Source: [Lactobacillus] rogosae (GTDB lineage: Bacteria; Bacillota; Clostridia; Lachnospirales; Lachnospiraceae). From it: 64,000 nucleotides of DNA. Made by a program: the position numbers and the translations under genes. Location of the stretch: positions 1-64,000 of the forward strand of contig FONU01000012.1 of assembly GCA_900112995.1 (NCBI GenBank), in the 5' to 3' direction. The first letter of the stretch is position 1. Every line of letters starts with the position of its first letter. The notes under the pieces are model-generated. The model was given only the letters and a program-made list of their open reading frames with translations. It searched no databases and was not told the origin of the DNA. Positions 1 to 9,033 of the stretch are shown one piece after another.

Positions 1-40
1 GAAGTTTCGAAGAAACTTCTAAGTGACTACGAAGTAGTCA
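1..40. repeat. Two adjacent perfect hairpins at the window edge
   Basis: Two perfect inverted repeats stand side by side. Positions 1-8 pair with 12-19 and positions 24-30 pair with 34-40, each around a GAA loop. They lie upstream of the GntR promoter and may be the end of a terminator or structured element that starts outside the window. A T-rich stretch follows but there is no clean U tract. Confidence 0.5.
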
Positions 41-75
41 TATTATATCATAAAAATAAAATTTTTAAAAATATA

Positions 76-104
76 TTGACAAACCTGACCCTTAGTTGTA
101 TGGT
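76..104 (+). promoter_or_regulatory. Probable promoter of the GntR-ABC operon
   Basis: TTGACA at 76-81 and TATGGT at 99-104 are separated by 17 bp. Two direct TTAGTT copies (92-97 and 104-109) and the small inverted repeat TTAC-ATAA-GTAA just downstream could be an operator for the regulator encoded next. That operator assignment is inference. Confidence 0.55.
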
Positions 105-173
105 TAGTTACATAAGTAATGAACCAAATAACGAATTATGGTGATTAACAAAATAACAGAATGGAGAGATTGC

Positions 174-539
174 ATGCAGGAACATTTGACGCAGGAAAAA
201 TCCATATATATACAGATAAGTGAGATGATAGAAACAGATATCTGCCGTGGAATTCTGCTTGAAGAAGAAAAAGTTCCAAGCACGAATGAGCTGGCGAAGC
301 TGTATACGATTAACCCTGCAACGGCGGCCAAAGGTGTCAACATACTTGTTGATGAGGGAATACTTTATAAGAAAAGAGGTATTGGAATGTTTGTAAGTAA
401 GGGTGCTAAAGATATGATACTCAATAAAAGAAAAGGTGCATTTTATGAGAATTATGTCAAGTCATTGATAGAGGAAGCTAAGAGTATCGGAATAACAACT
501 AAAGAATTAATCAAGATGATTGAAGAAAGCGAGGGTTAA
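174..539 (+). CDS. GntR-family (YtrA-like) transcriptional regulator
   Basis: This small DNA-binding regulator of 121 aa has an N-terminal winged helix (about residues 10-75, with the typical PSTNELAK and NPATAAKG segments) and only a short helical tail. That architecture is typical of the YtrA subfamily, which represses its own ABC-transporter operon. The ATG at 174 is preferred because GGAGAG lies 5 nt upstream; an in-frame ATG at 138 has no ribosome binding site. The ABC ATPase starts one base after the stop codon, so the genes are surely cotranscribed. The inducing ligand cannot be read from the sequence; in relatives it is often a cell-wall-active compound. Confidence 0.88.
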   Translation: MQEHLTQEKSIYIQISEMIETDICRGILLEEEKVPSTNELAKLYTINPATAAKGVNILVDEGILYKKRGIGMFVSKGAKDMILNKRKGAFYENYVKSLIEEAKSIGITTKELIKMIEESEG

Positions 540-540
540 T

Positions 541-1416
541 ATGAGCGGTCTGGAGTGTAAGAATATAAGTAAAAGCTATAAGGATAATAAGGTGCTTGAT
601 AATGTGAGCCTTAATATTGAACAGGGAAAGATATATGGTCTTATAGGGAGAAATGGTGTTGGAAAGACAACACTTATGTCAATTATGACAGGACAGAATC
701 CAGCGGACAGCGGAGAAGTTACATATAATGGACAGCCTGTGTGGGAAAATGCAGAGGCGTTAAGCCATATATGCTTTTCAAGAGAGATTAATACCAAGAG
801 CCTGCTTGGAATGAACAACCAGAAGGTTAAAGAATATCTTCGTCTTGCTTCAATATATTATAAGAACTGGGACAAGGATATGGCAGAGGAACTTGTGAAA
901 AGGTTTGGTATTGATAAAAAGAAGAAGGTATGTAATCTTTCAAAAGGAATGTTGTCAATGCTCACAGTGATAATAGGACTTGCAAGCAAGGCAGAGATAA
1001 CAATTCTTGATGAGCCGGCAGCAGGGCTTGATGTAATCGTCAGGGAAGAATTCTACAAGCTTATTATAGATGAGCAGCAGGAGAATGGCAGAACATTTAT
1101 AATATCAACACACATCATTGAAGAAGCGGCAAATGTATTCGAAGAAGTTATAATACTTAAAGATAAATGTGTATATTTAAAGGAAAATACAGTTGAATTA
1201 CTTGATAAATGCCGTTATGTATCAGGTCTTGAAGAAGATGTAAAAAATGCTGTTGATGGCTGTAAAATTATCAATGAAGAACATATAGGAAGAAGCTACG
1301 CTGTTACAGTAATGCAGGATGGCGATGGGAAAATCAAAGCAGTTCAACATGTTACGGTACAGCCGGTTTCACTTCAGAATTTATTTATTGCGATATGTGG
1401 ACAGTCGAATATGTAA
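541..1416 (+). CDS. ABC transporter ATP-binding protein
   Basis: This 291 aa nucleotide-binding subunit has Walker A GRNGVGKTT near residue 37, an LSKGM signature in place of LSGGQ, Walker B ITILDEP and the switch histidine in STH. It probably powers export together with the two membrane proteins that follow. The start at 541 (MSGLECKN) is preferred over 520, which would run back into the GntR gene. The C-terminal 60 residues after the ATPase core are divergent, as in the YtrB-like group that pairs with GntR regulators. Substrate unknown. Confidence 0.88.
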   Translation: MSGLECKNISKSYKDNKVLDNVSLNIEQGKIYGLIGRNGVGKTTLMSIMTGQNPADSGEVTYNGQPVWENAEALSHICFSREINTKSLLGMNNQKVKEYLRLASIYYKNWDKDMAEELVKRFGIDKKKKVCNLSKGMLSMLTVIIGLASKAEITILDEPAAGLDVIVREEFYKLIIDEQQENGRTFIISTHIIEEAANVFEEVIILKDKCVYLKENTVELLDKCRYVSGLEEDVKNAVDGCKIINEEHIGRSYAVTVMQDGDGKIKAVQHVTVQPVSLQNLFIAICGQSNM

Positions 1417-1429
1417 GGAGGGGTGACCT

Positions 1430-2113
1430 ATGAATTATGGATTGGCAAGAATAATCAAAGAATCATTGTATCAGGCATTGAGGAACACTATGTATATAAT
1501 AATAGGTGCATTTGCATTGACAATATATAGTATGTTTGTAGTTAATGATAAGGGAGCACATTCCGCTTTGGCAGTTGGAATGTTGTTTTCCCAGTGTATT
1601 ATATATATTGGTGGATATGTCATAGTATTATTTATGATTTGTTATACCTGTCAGAATATTTCACTTGCAGTTTCTTTCAGCTGCACAAGAAAGCAGGCTG
1701 TGGTGGTGACCTATATTATTGAGTTTCTAATGGGCATTTTCTTAATTATTGTGTCAGTAGCAGGAGCATTAACAGCTGGTTTAATGGGAGTTGATATCAG
1801 TCTTGGAATATGGATATTGCAGGCGGTACTTGTTATGCTTATATGTATAGCTGTGGCTAATATAAGTTCAAGCATAACATTAAAAGTGGGAAGAATAGGT
1901 TATATGTCGATGGTTTTAATAATGGGATTTGCAATGGGAATTATGACGGTTTTCATCAAATCAACATTAGCTGCAGGATATAGCATTATGGGTGGATTTA
2001 TAAATCTTAATGCAGGCACCTGTACTACAGGAATAATAGCCGCATTTATAGCTGTGTTAATATCAATGTATATATATTACCTTGCGATAAGAAAGCTTGT
2101 AGTGAGAAGCTAG
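1430..2113 (+). CDS. ABC-2-like membrane protein (permease subunit)
   Basis: A 227 aa integral membrane protein with about six hydrophobic segments and a CTRKQAVV stretch in a cytoplasmic loop. The next gene has the matching CTRKMYII, so the two are distant paralogues and probably form the heterodimeric membrane part of the transporter. A GGAGGGG ribosome binding site precedes the ATG. No catalytic motif is visible. The role is inferred from position behind the ATPase gene. Confidence 0.75.
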   Translation: MNYGLARIIKESLYQALRNTMYIIIGAFALTIYSMFVVNDKGAHSALAVGMLFSQCIIYIGGYVIVLFMICYTCQNISLAVSFSCTRKQAVVVTYIIEFLMGIFLIIVSVAGALTAGLMGVDISLGIWILQAVLVMLICIAVANISSSITLKVGRIGYMSMVLIMGFAMGIMTVFIKSTLAAGYSIMGGFINLNAGTCTTGIIAAFIAVLISMYIYYLAIRKLVVRS

Positions 2114-2120
2114 GGCTGGA

Positions 2121-2840
2121 ATGGAGAAGAATATGGAAGAGATAGCGAAGATTTTTAAAATAAACAAGACAGGTATAATGCAGACATTTATCATACTCAT
2201 AATATGTTCGGTTGCAGGGAATATTATCCACGATGTAATTATGTTAATGGAGAACATAGGACTTGTAGAGAAAGATTATACAGTATTTCCAATGGGAAGC
2301 TTTATGGTAATAATTGGAATTATTGCCACAGTTATATTTGCAGCGACAACTTATAACTACACAAGATTCAATATGGATGTATCATATGGATGCACGAGGA
2401 AGATGTATATTATAAGACAATGGGTGTTTGATATTGTGGTTATTATTATGGCGTGGGCAGGATTAGGTATTACATATCTGTATGAGAACTGGAAGTTTGC
2501 GGCATTTTATTCAGAATATAGTCTGGAGCTTAGCATAACACCGCTTTTTCACTTCAAATATTTTGTTGTTTCATTGATAATGTTAAGTTCATTTAATATG
2601 CTTATTAGTTCACTGATTATAAAATATGGAATAAAGGGCAGAAGAATAATGGCATTCGCATATATGATAATCTGCTTCTCGATGGCTAAGGCAGAGAATA
2701 TATATCAGGGGATATATGAGAGAATATTAACCCTGCCAATTGGAACAGATATATTATTATGGCTGGTGACATTAATTATAGCGGCTGTATCAGCAGTGGT
2801 GGCAATACTATTAATTAAAAAACAACAGGTTGCAAATTAG
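2121..2840 (+). CDS. ABC-2-like membrane protein (second permease subunit)
   Basis: A 239 aa hydrophobic protein with about six predicted membrane segments, starting 7 nt after the previous stop codon. It shares the CTRK loop motif with its neighbour. An ATG at 2133, placed after GGAGAAG, is an alternative start that would shorten it by four residues. It is the last gene of the GntR-ABC operon; no clear terminator was found before the next promoter. Confidence 0.75.
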   Translation: MEKNMEEIAKIFKINKTGIMQTFIILIICSVAGNIIHDVIMLMENIGLVEKDYTVFPMGSFMVIIGIIATVIFAATTYNYTRFNMDVSYGCTRKMYIIRQWVFDIVVIIMAWAGLGITYLYENWKFAAFYSEYSLELSITPLFHFKYFVVSLIMLSSFNMLISSLIIKYGIKGRRIMAFAYMIICFSMAKAENIYQGIYERILTLPIGTDILLWLVTLIIAAVSAVVAILLIKKQQVAN

Positions 2841-2864
2841 AGTGGTAAAATCAAAAAAGAATGT

Positions 2865-2870
2865 TATAAT
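2865..2870 (+). promoter_or_regulatory. Candidate -10 box for the receiver-GGDEF gene
   Basis: A consensus TATAAT lies 41 bp before the start codon, but no convincing -35 box stands 16-18 bp upstream. It is a weak promoter call. Confidence 0.35.
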
Positions 2871-2911
2871 AAAGTATCACACATTGTAGTATATATTTAA
2901 AGGAGCAAGTG

Positions 2912-4240
2912 ATGGATACTTTTAATGCAACTAAGGGGGCAACAATACTTATAGTTGATGATTCACGTTTCCAGCGTACTATAATAAGGGAATTGTTAAG
3001 GGAACATTTTAATATTTTTGAAGCTGAATCTGGTGAAGAGTGTCTTGGTATAATTAAAAAGGACAAGGTGTCTATTGATTTACTCATTCTTGATCTTGAA
3101 ATGCCGGGAATAGACGGCTTCGATGTTTTAAGGCGGCGACAGGAGATACAGCATTTTGCTGATATACCTGTAATAGTCCTTACAGCGACTAACAGCAGTG
3201 ATGTTCAGGCAAGTGTGTACGAGCTTGGAGCTAATGACTTTCTTATTAAGCCGATTGACCCTAAGACAGCATTTTTTAGAATTCAGAACCTTCTTAAGTC
3301 AAAGCACAGAATAGCAAGTCTTATTAAAGAGTATGACGATTTCAAGTTTAAATCAAAGATTGATGAGATGACAGGACTTCTTAATAAGTCAGCAACAATA
3401 AAGCTTATAACGGATGCATTAAAAGAATATCCGAATGGACTGCACGCTTTGATGGCAGTGGATATTGATAATTTCAAGGCAATTAATGATGTGTATGGAC
3501 ATACAGTGGGTGACCATACAATATCAATTGTTGCAAGTGTTATGGCATCACAATTTGAAAAAACAGACATTGCAGGAAGAATAGGCGGCGATGAGTTTGT
3601 GTTATTTGTTCGTGACATTGAAAGCAGGAAATATGTGTATGAAAAGGCACAAAATATTGTTGATATAATATCAGCCAAAGAGAATATGTCTATTCCAGAG
3701 GATGTAACAATTAGCATAGGTGTTGTATTTACTGATGGAACAGAGAAAGATTATACAGAGTTATTTGCTAAGGCAGATGAAGCACTTTATGAGTCAAAGC
3801 ATGCAGGAAAGTCGTGTTACCGCGAATATGGTGTCAAGCTTGACGGCAGGAAGGCATCAAAGACAATACCTGTTATTACACGCTCAAGAAATGTGATAAG
3901 TATAATTGAGTTCGTGCACGAATCATCTTATGATATAAGAAAGATAGATAATATTAATGATTTTGAAAAATTAATCAGTGGGGTAAAGAATATTCCGTGC
4001 ATTTATGTAGATATATCCGAGATGGAAGATAATGGATATAGGGTACTTGAGGATATAACTAATACAGACAATTTAATAATAAAGAATATGCCAATTGCCA
4101 TTATATGTAAAGAGGGAAGTATGGAGCAGATACGTCTTGCAGCAGGCTATGATTGTGTTAAAGACATATTATTTGCACCAATTGAGCCACAACAGCTCAA
4201 ACGCCGTATCGCAGCTTACAGGAGTAAGATAAGTGATTAA
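2912..4240 (+). CDS. Response regulator with GGDEF diguanylate cyclase domain
   Basis: A 442 aa protein predicted to make cyclic di-GMP under phosphorelay control. Residues 10-125 are a receiver domain with the acidic pair D16/D17, phosphoacceptor D61, T91 and K113. Residues 150-305 are a GGDEF domain with an intact GGDEF at 225-229. The allosteric inhibition site that normally reads RxxD five residues before GGDEF is EKTD (216-219), so product inhibition may be lost. Residues 320-442 look like a second, degenerate receiver-like fold without an acceptor aspartate. AGGAG at 2901-2905 selects the ATG at 2912 over the GTG at 2909. It appears monocistronic and no histidine kinase is adjacent. Confidence 0.88.
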   Translation: MDTFNATKGATILIVDDSRFQRTIIRELLREHFNIFEAESGEECLGIIKKDKVSIDLLILDLEMPGIDGFDVLRRRQEIQHFADIPVIVLTATNSSDVQASVYELGANDFLIKPIDPKTAFFRIQNLLKSKHRIASLIKEYDDFKFKSKIDEMTGLLNKSATIKLITDALKEYPNGLHALMAVDIDNFKAINDVYGHTVGDHTISIVASVMASQFEKTDIAGRIGGDEFVLFVRDIESRKYVYEKAQNIVDIISAKENMSIPEDVTISIGVVFTDGTEKDYTELFAKADEALYESKHAGKSCYREYGVKLDGRKASKTIPVITRSRNVISIIEFVHESSYDIRKIDNINDFEKLISGVKNIPCIYVDISEMEDNGYRVLEDITNTDNLIIKNMPIAIICKEGSMEQIRLAAGYDCVKDILFAPIEPQQLKRRIAAYRSKISD

Positions 4241-4246
4241 CTTTAC

Positions 4247-4276
4247 TTGACAGAGTTGGTATATAACATTTATAAT
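4247..4276 (+). promoter_or_regulatory. Strong promoter of the SRP RNA gene
   Basis: Consensus TTGACA (4247-4252) and TATAAT (4271-4276) are separated by 18 bp. This places the transcription start near 4283, where the 5' strand of the SRP RNA terminal stem begins. Confidence 0.8.
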
Positions 4277-4282
4277 AAAGGA

Positions 4283-4552
4283 ACCGTGCAGCCGGGGAGT
4301 TAGCGGCACCTTGTACCTGCAATCCGCTATAGCAGGGGTGATGTTCGGCAGAGGGCGAGATTTTATGGAGCCGCCCGATATAAGTGGTGATGACATTTGG
4401 GTCTTTCGCAACAGGAATTCATGAACCATGTCAGGTCAGGAATGAAGCAGCATTAAGTGAAACCTTCTGTGTGCCGAAAGGCAGCCTGGATCGAGCTAAC
4501 TGTATCGGTAACGTCTGTGGATGATCATTCGAAGCTGAACGCACGGTATTTT
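4283..4552 (+). ncRNA. ffs: Signal recognition particle RNA, large bacterial type
   Basis: This is the RNA core of the signal recognition particle, which binds Ffh and targets nascent membrane proteins. The 5' ACCGTGC (4283-4289) pairs with GCACGGT (4541-4547), closing a molecule of about 270 nt with an Alu-like 5' domain as in Bacillus. The Ffh-binding domain shows GTCAGGT, a loop and GAAGCAGCATTAAG around 4430-4458. A perfect promoter sits upstream, and the location directly before dnaX-ybaB-recR is the classic Firmicute arrangement. A short T run follows at 4549-4553. An open frame across this region (4457-4690) is not a gene. Confidence 0.93.
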
Positions 4553-4715
4553 TGCGCGAGTAACGATGAGAATGGATTGAAAGAAGGACGTTTCCTGCTA
4601 GCAGGAAAAAGGCCTTATTGCAATCGATTCGAGGAGCACCGCGACAGTGACAGAAGCGGAAGCTTCTGGAACGCCATCGTTACGAGTTGAGCGAAGTGTA
4701 ACGTATTGTAATACG
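4551..4715 (+). other. Multi-hairpin structured element between SRP RNA and dnaX
   Basis: About 165 nt are packed with perfect inverted repeats. TAACGATG (4561-4568) pairs with CATCGTTA (4675-4682) as an outer stem. Inside are the palindrome TTTCCTGCTAGCAGGAAA (4591-4608) and CAGAAGC-GGAA-GCTTCTG (4651-4668). Further hairpins follow at 4678-4703 and 4702-4715. It could be an RNA processing or regulatory region in the dnaX leader, or an interspersed palindromic repeat. Similar multi-branch elements occur at 44319-44447 and 57208-57340. Confidence 0.55.
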
Positions 4716-4756
4716 CGATGAGCGAAACACCCCTTCAGAAAGGAAGTCCTCTAAGT

Positions 4757-6418
4757 ATGTCATATCAGGCCCTATACAGAAAGTGGCGTCCTGACACCTT
4801 TGAAGATGTTAAAGGTCAGGATCATATAGTTACAACATTAAAAAATCAGATATTGGCAGACAGAATAGGACACGCATACCTTTTCTGTGGTACCAGGGGA
4901 ACTGGCAAGACGAGTGTTGCAAAGATATTTGCCAGGGCAGTTAACTGCGAACACCCGGTTAATGGAAGTCCATGTGGCGAATGTCCTGCATGTAAGGCAA
5001 TTGCAGCAGGAACGTCTATGAATGTAATAGAGATTGATGCGGCATCTAATAATGGTGTCGATAATATAAGAGAGATAAGAGAAGAAGTACAATACTCTCC
5101 AACAGAGGGAAAGTACAAAGTATATATAATAGATGAGGTTCATATGTTGTCTATAGGAGCGTTCAATGCACTGTTAAAGACACTTGAAGAACCACCTGCA
5201 TATGTAATATTTATACTTGCAACAACAGAGGCGGCTAAGATACCGATAACTATTATGTCGCGCTGTCAAAGATATGATTTTCACAGAATATCAATAGAAA
5301 CAATAGCAGACAGGCTCACTCAGCTTATGAAAGCAGAGAATATAAGCGTTGAGGATAGGGCAATAAAATATGTAGCCAAAGCGGCTGATGGTTCTATGCG
5401 AGATGCACTCAGTCTGTTAGACCAGTGCATAGCATTTTATCTTGGCAAAGAGCTTAAGTATGAAAATGTACTTGACGTGCTTGGAGCAGTTGATACAGAA
5501 GTGTTCAGCAAGATGTATAAGACAATAAAGACATCAGATGTTGCAGGCTGTATGAATCTTATGGAAGACATAATTATGCAGGGCAGGGATTTGTCTCAGT
5601 TTGTGACAGATTTTGTGTGGTATTTAAGAAATCTTCTGCTGATTAAGACAACAGATGATATAGATAAGATAGAAGATGTTATCGAGGTATCCAAGGATAA
5701 TATTAAGGATATGATAGAAGATGCCAGGGACGTAGATGTTGACAGTATAATGCGTCATATAAGAGTTCTGTCAGAGCTTTCCAATGAGATGAAGTATGCA
5801 ACGCAGAAGAGAGTTAAGGCAGAGGTAGCTTTTATTAAGCTTATGAAGCCGGCCATGGAAAGTCCTAAGGATATGCAGGAGCTTGCAGGCAGGGTAAATG
5901 ACCTTGAGAACCAGTTAAGTGAAGCTCTTAGTAAATTACAGTCAGGTGCATATATAACTAAGGATATGCTTGATAATATGTCATTACAGTCAGGTGGTGC
6001 TGGTGCTTTAGGCACTGGCAGCAGGAATGATGCAGTACAGGAAGAAAAGCCTGTTCTTAGAAGAAATTATGATGCAGTCACAGATGATATAAAGCAGATA
6101 GCAGGACAGTGGAGTCAGATAGTGGCTTCAATGGATGATGCACTGCTTATGAATTTGTTAAAGCAGGCTGATGTTACTGTAACAGAGGATGGTAATAGCC
6201 TTGAGATTATGGTAAAATCTATTAGTGGTTATAACGTGATAAGCAGGGAAGAAACAATCGCTAAGATAGAGGAGCTTATCGAAGAAAGAACAGGTATATC
6301 AGTAAGAGTGGTATGCACAAGAATTGATGAAGATGAGGATTTTAACAGGCGTTATATAGCATTAGAGGAGCTTGTTGGAATGGATATCGAAATAGATGAT
6401 AAGGAGGAATTTATATAA
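4757..6418 (+). CDS. dnaX: DNA polymerase III subunits gamma/tau
   Basis: The clamp-loader ATPase of the replisome, 553 aa. The N-terminal AAA+ module begins SYQALYRKWRP and carries Walker A GTRGTGKTS, the zinc cysteines in the CGECPAC region, Walker B DEVHML and sensor motifs such as ATTEAAKIP and SRCQRYDF. The C-terminal 200 residues are divergent tau-like sequence that would contact DnaB and the polymerase. The ATG at 4757 follows AGGAAG and matches the conserved N-terminus; an in-frame ATG at 4718 would add 13 residues from the structured leader. The stop codon overlaps the ybaB start by one base (TAATG). Confidence 0.96.
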   Translation: MSYQALYRKWRPDTFEDVKGQDHIVTTLKNQILADRIGHAYLFCGTRGTGKTSVAKIFARAVNCEHPVNGSPCGECPACKAIAAGTSMNVIEIDAASNNGVDNIREIREEVQYSPTEGKYKVYIIDEVHMLSIGAFNALLKTLEEPPAYVIFILATTEAAKIPITIMSRCQRYDFHRISIETIADRLTQLMKAENISVEDRAIKYVAKAADGSMRDALSLLDQCIAFYLGKELKYENVLDVLGAVDTEVFSKMYKTIKTSDVAGCMNLMEDIIMQGRDLSQFVTDFVWYLRNLLLIKTTDDIDKIEDVIEVSKDNIKDMIEDARDVDVDSIMRHIRVLSELSNEMKYATQKRVKAEVAFIKLMKPAMESPKDMQELAGRVNDLENQLSEALSKLQSGAYITKDMLDNMSLQSGGAGALGTGSRNDAVQEEKPVLRRNYDAVTDDIKQIAGQWSQIVASMDDALLMNLLKQADVTVTEDGNSLEIMVKSISGYNVISREETIAKIEELIEERTGISVRVVCTRIDEDEDFNRRYIALEELVGMDIEIDDKEEFI

Positions 6419-6768
6419 TGGCTAAAAGAGGTGGATTTCCAGGAGGAATGCCTGGCAATATGAACAATCTTATGAAGCAGGCACAGAGAATGCAAAGACA
6501 GATGGAGGAACAGCAGGCAGCTCTTGAGTCTAAAGAATTCACAGCTACAGCAGGTGGCGGAGTTGTTGAAGTTACTGTAACAGGTAAAAGAGAAGTGACT
6601 AAGGTTAAGATTGATCCAGAAGCAGTTGATCCAGATGATGTAGAAATGTTAGAGGATTTAATAGTTGCTGCAACTAACGAAGCACTTCGTAAATGCGAAG
6701 AAGAATCACAGGCTTCTATGTCTAAGATAACAGGTGGTCTTTCAGGACTTGGAGGAGGCCTTTTCTAA
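6418..6768 (+). CDS. ybaB: YbaB/EbfC family nucleoid-associated protein
   Basis: A 116 aa DNA-binding protein with a Gly/Met-rich start and the conserved MKQAQRMQRQMEEQQ helix, followed by the TATAGGGVVEVTVTG strand region of the family. It forms dimers that bind DNA and is almost always found between dnaX and recR. It overlaps both neighbours by one base in TAATG junctions, which implies translational coupling. Its exact cellular role is debated in the family. Confidence 0.95.
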   Translation: MAKRGGFPGGMPGNMNNLMKQAQRMQRQMEEQQAALESKEFTATAGGGVVEVTVTGKREVTKVKIDPEAVDPDDVEMLEDLIVAATNEALRKCEEESQASMSKITGGLSGLGGGLF

Positions 6769-7364
6769 TGGACATATACAGCGGTCATATTAATAAGTTA
6801 ATAGAGCAGTTGTCAAGATTACCAGGGGTTGGGGCTAAGAGTGCCCAGCGCCTGGCATTTCACATTATAAATATGCCTAAAGAAGAAGTTGAGGGCATAG
6901 CCAATGCAATGATTAGTGCTAAAGAGCATATACATTACTGTAAAGAATGTTATACGCTTACTGATGAGGAACTTTGTCCGATATGCAAAGATCCTAACAG
7001 AAATCACAAGCAGATTATGGTCGTTGAACAGACAAGGGATATGGCAGCATACGAAAAGACAGGAAAGTATGAGGGCGTGTATCATGTACTTCACGGGGCT
7101 ATAAGTCCAATGCTTGGAATAGGCCCATCAGATATTAAGCTGGCAGAACTTATGAAGCGTCTTCAGAAAGATGTAGACGAGGTAATAATCGCTACGAACT
7201 CTAATCTTGAGGGAGAAACAACAGCTATGTATATAAGCAAGATGATAAAGCAGGCAGGCATAAAGGTTACAAGAATAGCCAGTGGAGTGCCTGTAGGCGG
7301 CGACCTTGAATATATAGATGAGGTTACACTCCTAAGAGCACTTGAAGGCAGGACAGAATTATAA
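6768..7364 (+). CDS. recR: Recombination protein RecR
   Basis: A 198 aa recombination mediator that acts with RecO and RecF to load RecA at gaps. It shows the N-terminal helix-hairpin-helix (LPGVGAKSAQRLAFH), a four-cysteine zinc finger (CKECYTLTDEELCPIC) and a Toprim domain with VVEQTRDMAAYE and the GVPVGGDLEYID tail. Length is normal for the family. It closes the dnaX-ybaB-recR operon. Confidence 0.96.
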   Translation: MDIYSGHINKLIEQLSRLPGVGAKSAQRLAFHIINMPKEEVEGIANAMISAKEHIHYCKECYTLTDEELCPICKDPNRNHKQIMVVEQTRDMAAYEKTGKYEGVYHVLHGAISPMLGIGPSDIKLAELMKRLQKDVDEVIIATNSNLEGETTAMYISKMIKQAGIKVTRIASGVPVGGDLEYIDEVTLLRALEGRTEL

Positions 7365-7417
7365 CCATTTAATATATGGAGTTGAAGTTCTGTATAATTG
7401 CAACTTAATTAGGTGTA

Positions 7418-7445
7418 TTGAAAAGATATAAAAGTTACATATTAA
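7418..7445 (+). promoter_or_regulatory. Weak candidate promoter of the jetABC-like operon
   Basis: TTGAAA (7418-7423) and TATTAA (7440-7445) are separated by 16 bp in the 136 bp gap after recR. No terminator is visible after recR, so readthrough is possible. Confidence 0.35.
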
Positions 7446-7500
7446 TATTGAATAAATCGGACATATGCAGAATGGCATAATGATATGAAGAGGTATACAT

Positions 7501-9033
7501 ATGGCGGAGAATATGATTGGAGAGATAATAACAGAGCACAGAGAAAGAATGCTTAATCTTAAGAAATATTATCCTTTTTTCAAGCTTATTGATACTTCAT
7601 TTTCCCAGTTTAAGGAGGGCAGATATGAAGCACTTGATATGGGATATATCGTGATGGCTGTTCTGCGTTTTTTTATTGAGGAAAATAACTTCAAGGAAAA
7701 GGAAGTTACATACAAGGAGTATCAGGAGTTCTTTAATAACATAATAAGGCACGACTTTGATATGAAGCTTACTGAGGAAGAAAGCAGGGAAGTGGCAGAT
7801 TATGTCTTTGATAAGATGAAGAATGAGGGAAAGCCATTTGAGTATGCGTATTATGACCCTGTGGAGAAGAAGAAGAGAGTATCAAGGGTTAAGCTTATAG
7901 AAAGTACAATAAAAGATAATACTGTGTGGTACAGTATAAGTGCTGATGCGGTCGAGTTTTATCTTGATACGAAAGAGATTAAGGACGAAAGCCGTATAAG
8001 CGTGTCACAGCTCCTTTTGGAGAAAATGATTAATTCCAATAACTTTAAAGGCGGAGTAGAGGTTATAGAAAGAATTAATGAGGAAGTTGGAAGGCTTAAG
8101 GTTAAGAAGAATGAAGTTATGGATATGCTTTCCAAAGATGTAAAGACAGGACTTGAACATTATGAGGATTTTGTCAATACAGGAATGAAATGGTTCGTTG
8201 ATGAGGAGAAGCTTTTTAAGAAGAACAAGGAACTTATTGACAAGGCAATAGAAAGGCTTGAGAGTAATTCATCAGCGACAGAAAGCTATTACAGGACATT
8301 AAAAGAAATCCATTATCTTGAGGACCAGCTTAAAATAGCAATGAACAAGCACGCGGAACTTCTTCGTGACTGTACTGATATGCAGAATAATACAGATGAG
8401 GCAGTAAAGAAAGCAAAGCTTTCAAGGCTTCGTCCACATATGGATTTCACAGCTACACTCTCAGATATGATTAGGACAGATGATGCTTCATTGTTGGCAT
8501 TTATAATAGAGCCGCTGTTAAAGCTTAATATAAAGAAGACATTTGACATAAAGACAATAGATGAAGCACTTCTTGTAAAGCCGGCAAGATATGATAAGAA
8601 GGAATATGTAACAGAGGACACACCAGAAGATATATTATATGAAGATGAGATAGAAGATAAAAGAATAAGACATAATTACATCTTTATAATGAATAATCTT
8701 AAGGAGTGTATTAACAGGAAATGTATGAATAAATCGGACATTTTAACGCTTGGAGAATTCAATAATATAATGTCAGAAGCTTATGGAGAGGAAATTCTTA
8801 ATAATGCTGATTATTATTCTTTCTTTGTTAATCTGTGCCAGAAGGACAGCTATGTTATCGGTGGAGATAATATGCAGTCAGAAACATTTCTTGATGACAT
8901 ATTAAAGGAGGGTTTTGAAGGAAGTGAGCCTGTACATATAATTATGGAAAAGGGAACAGATGAAATAATAGATTACACCAATGTGCAGGTAATGAATATT
9001 ACATTCAGAAAAGAGGCAGACGATGGAAAATAG
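7501..9033 (+). CDS. JetA/MksF-like condensin kleisin subunit
   Basis: A 510 aa soluble protein that I recognise as the DUF5716 / Wadjet JetA-like group, by its start (LKKYYPFFKLIDTSFSQF), its length and its place before a small and a giant coiled-coil gene. The N-terminal 190 residues look like winged-helix folds, a long helical segment covers about 190-310, and the C-terminus (380-510) is a second mixed domain. In MukBEF-like machines this subunit bridges the two SMC heads. GAAGAGG lies 7 nt before the ATG. It overlaps the next gene by 11 bp. The family call is from pattern recognition and not from a search. Confidence 0.72.
   Translation: MAENMIGEIITEHRERMLNLKKYYPFFKLIDTSFSQFKEGRYEALDMGYIVMAVLRFFIEENNFKEKEVTYKEYQEFFNNIIRHDFDMKLTEEESREVADYVFDKMKNEGKPFEYAYYDPVEKKKRVSRVKLIESTIKDNTVWYSISADAVEFYLDTKEIKDESRISVSQLLLEKMINSNNFKGGVEVIERINEEVGRLKVKKNEVMDMLSKDVKTGLEHYEDFVNTGMKWFVDEEKLFKKNKELIDKAIERLESNSSATESYYRTLKEIHYLEDQLKIAMNKHAELLRDCTDMQNNTDEAVKKAKLSRLRPHMDFTATLSDMIRTDDASLLAFIIEPLLKLNIKKTFDIKTIDEALLVKPARYDKKEYVTEDTPEDILYEDEIEDKRIRHNYIFIMNNLKECINRKCMNKSDILTLGEFNNIMSEAYGEEILNNADYYSFFVNLCQKDSYVIGGDNMQSETFLDDILKEGFEGSEPVHIIMEKGTDEIIDYTNVQVMNITFRKEADDGK

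Noticed and set aside
4457-4690. Open reading frame of 77 codons on the plus strand
   Set aside because: It lies across the 3' half of the SRP RNA and the palindromic element, has no ribosome binding site, and its translation resembles no protein.
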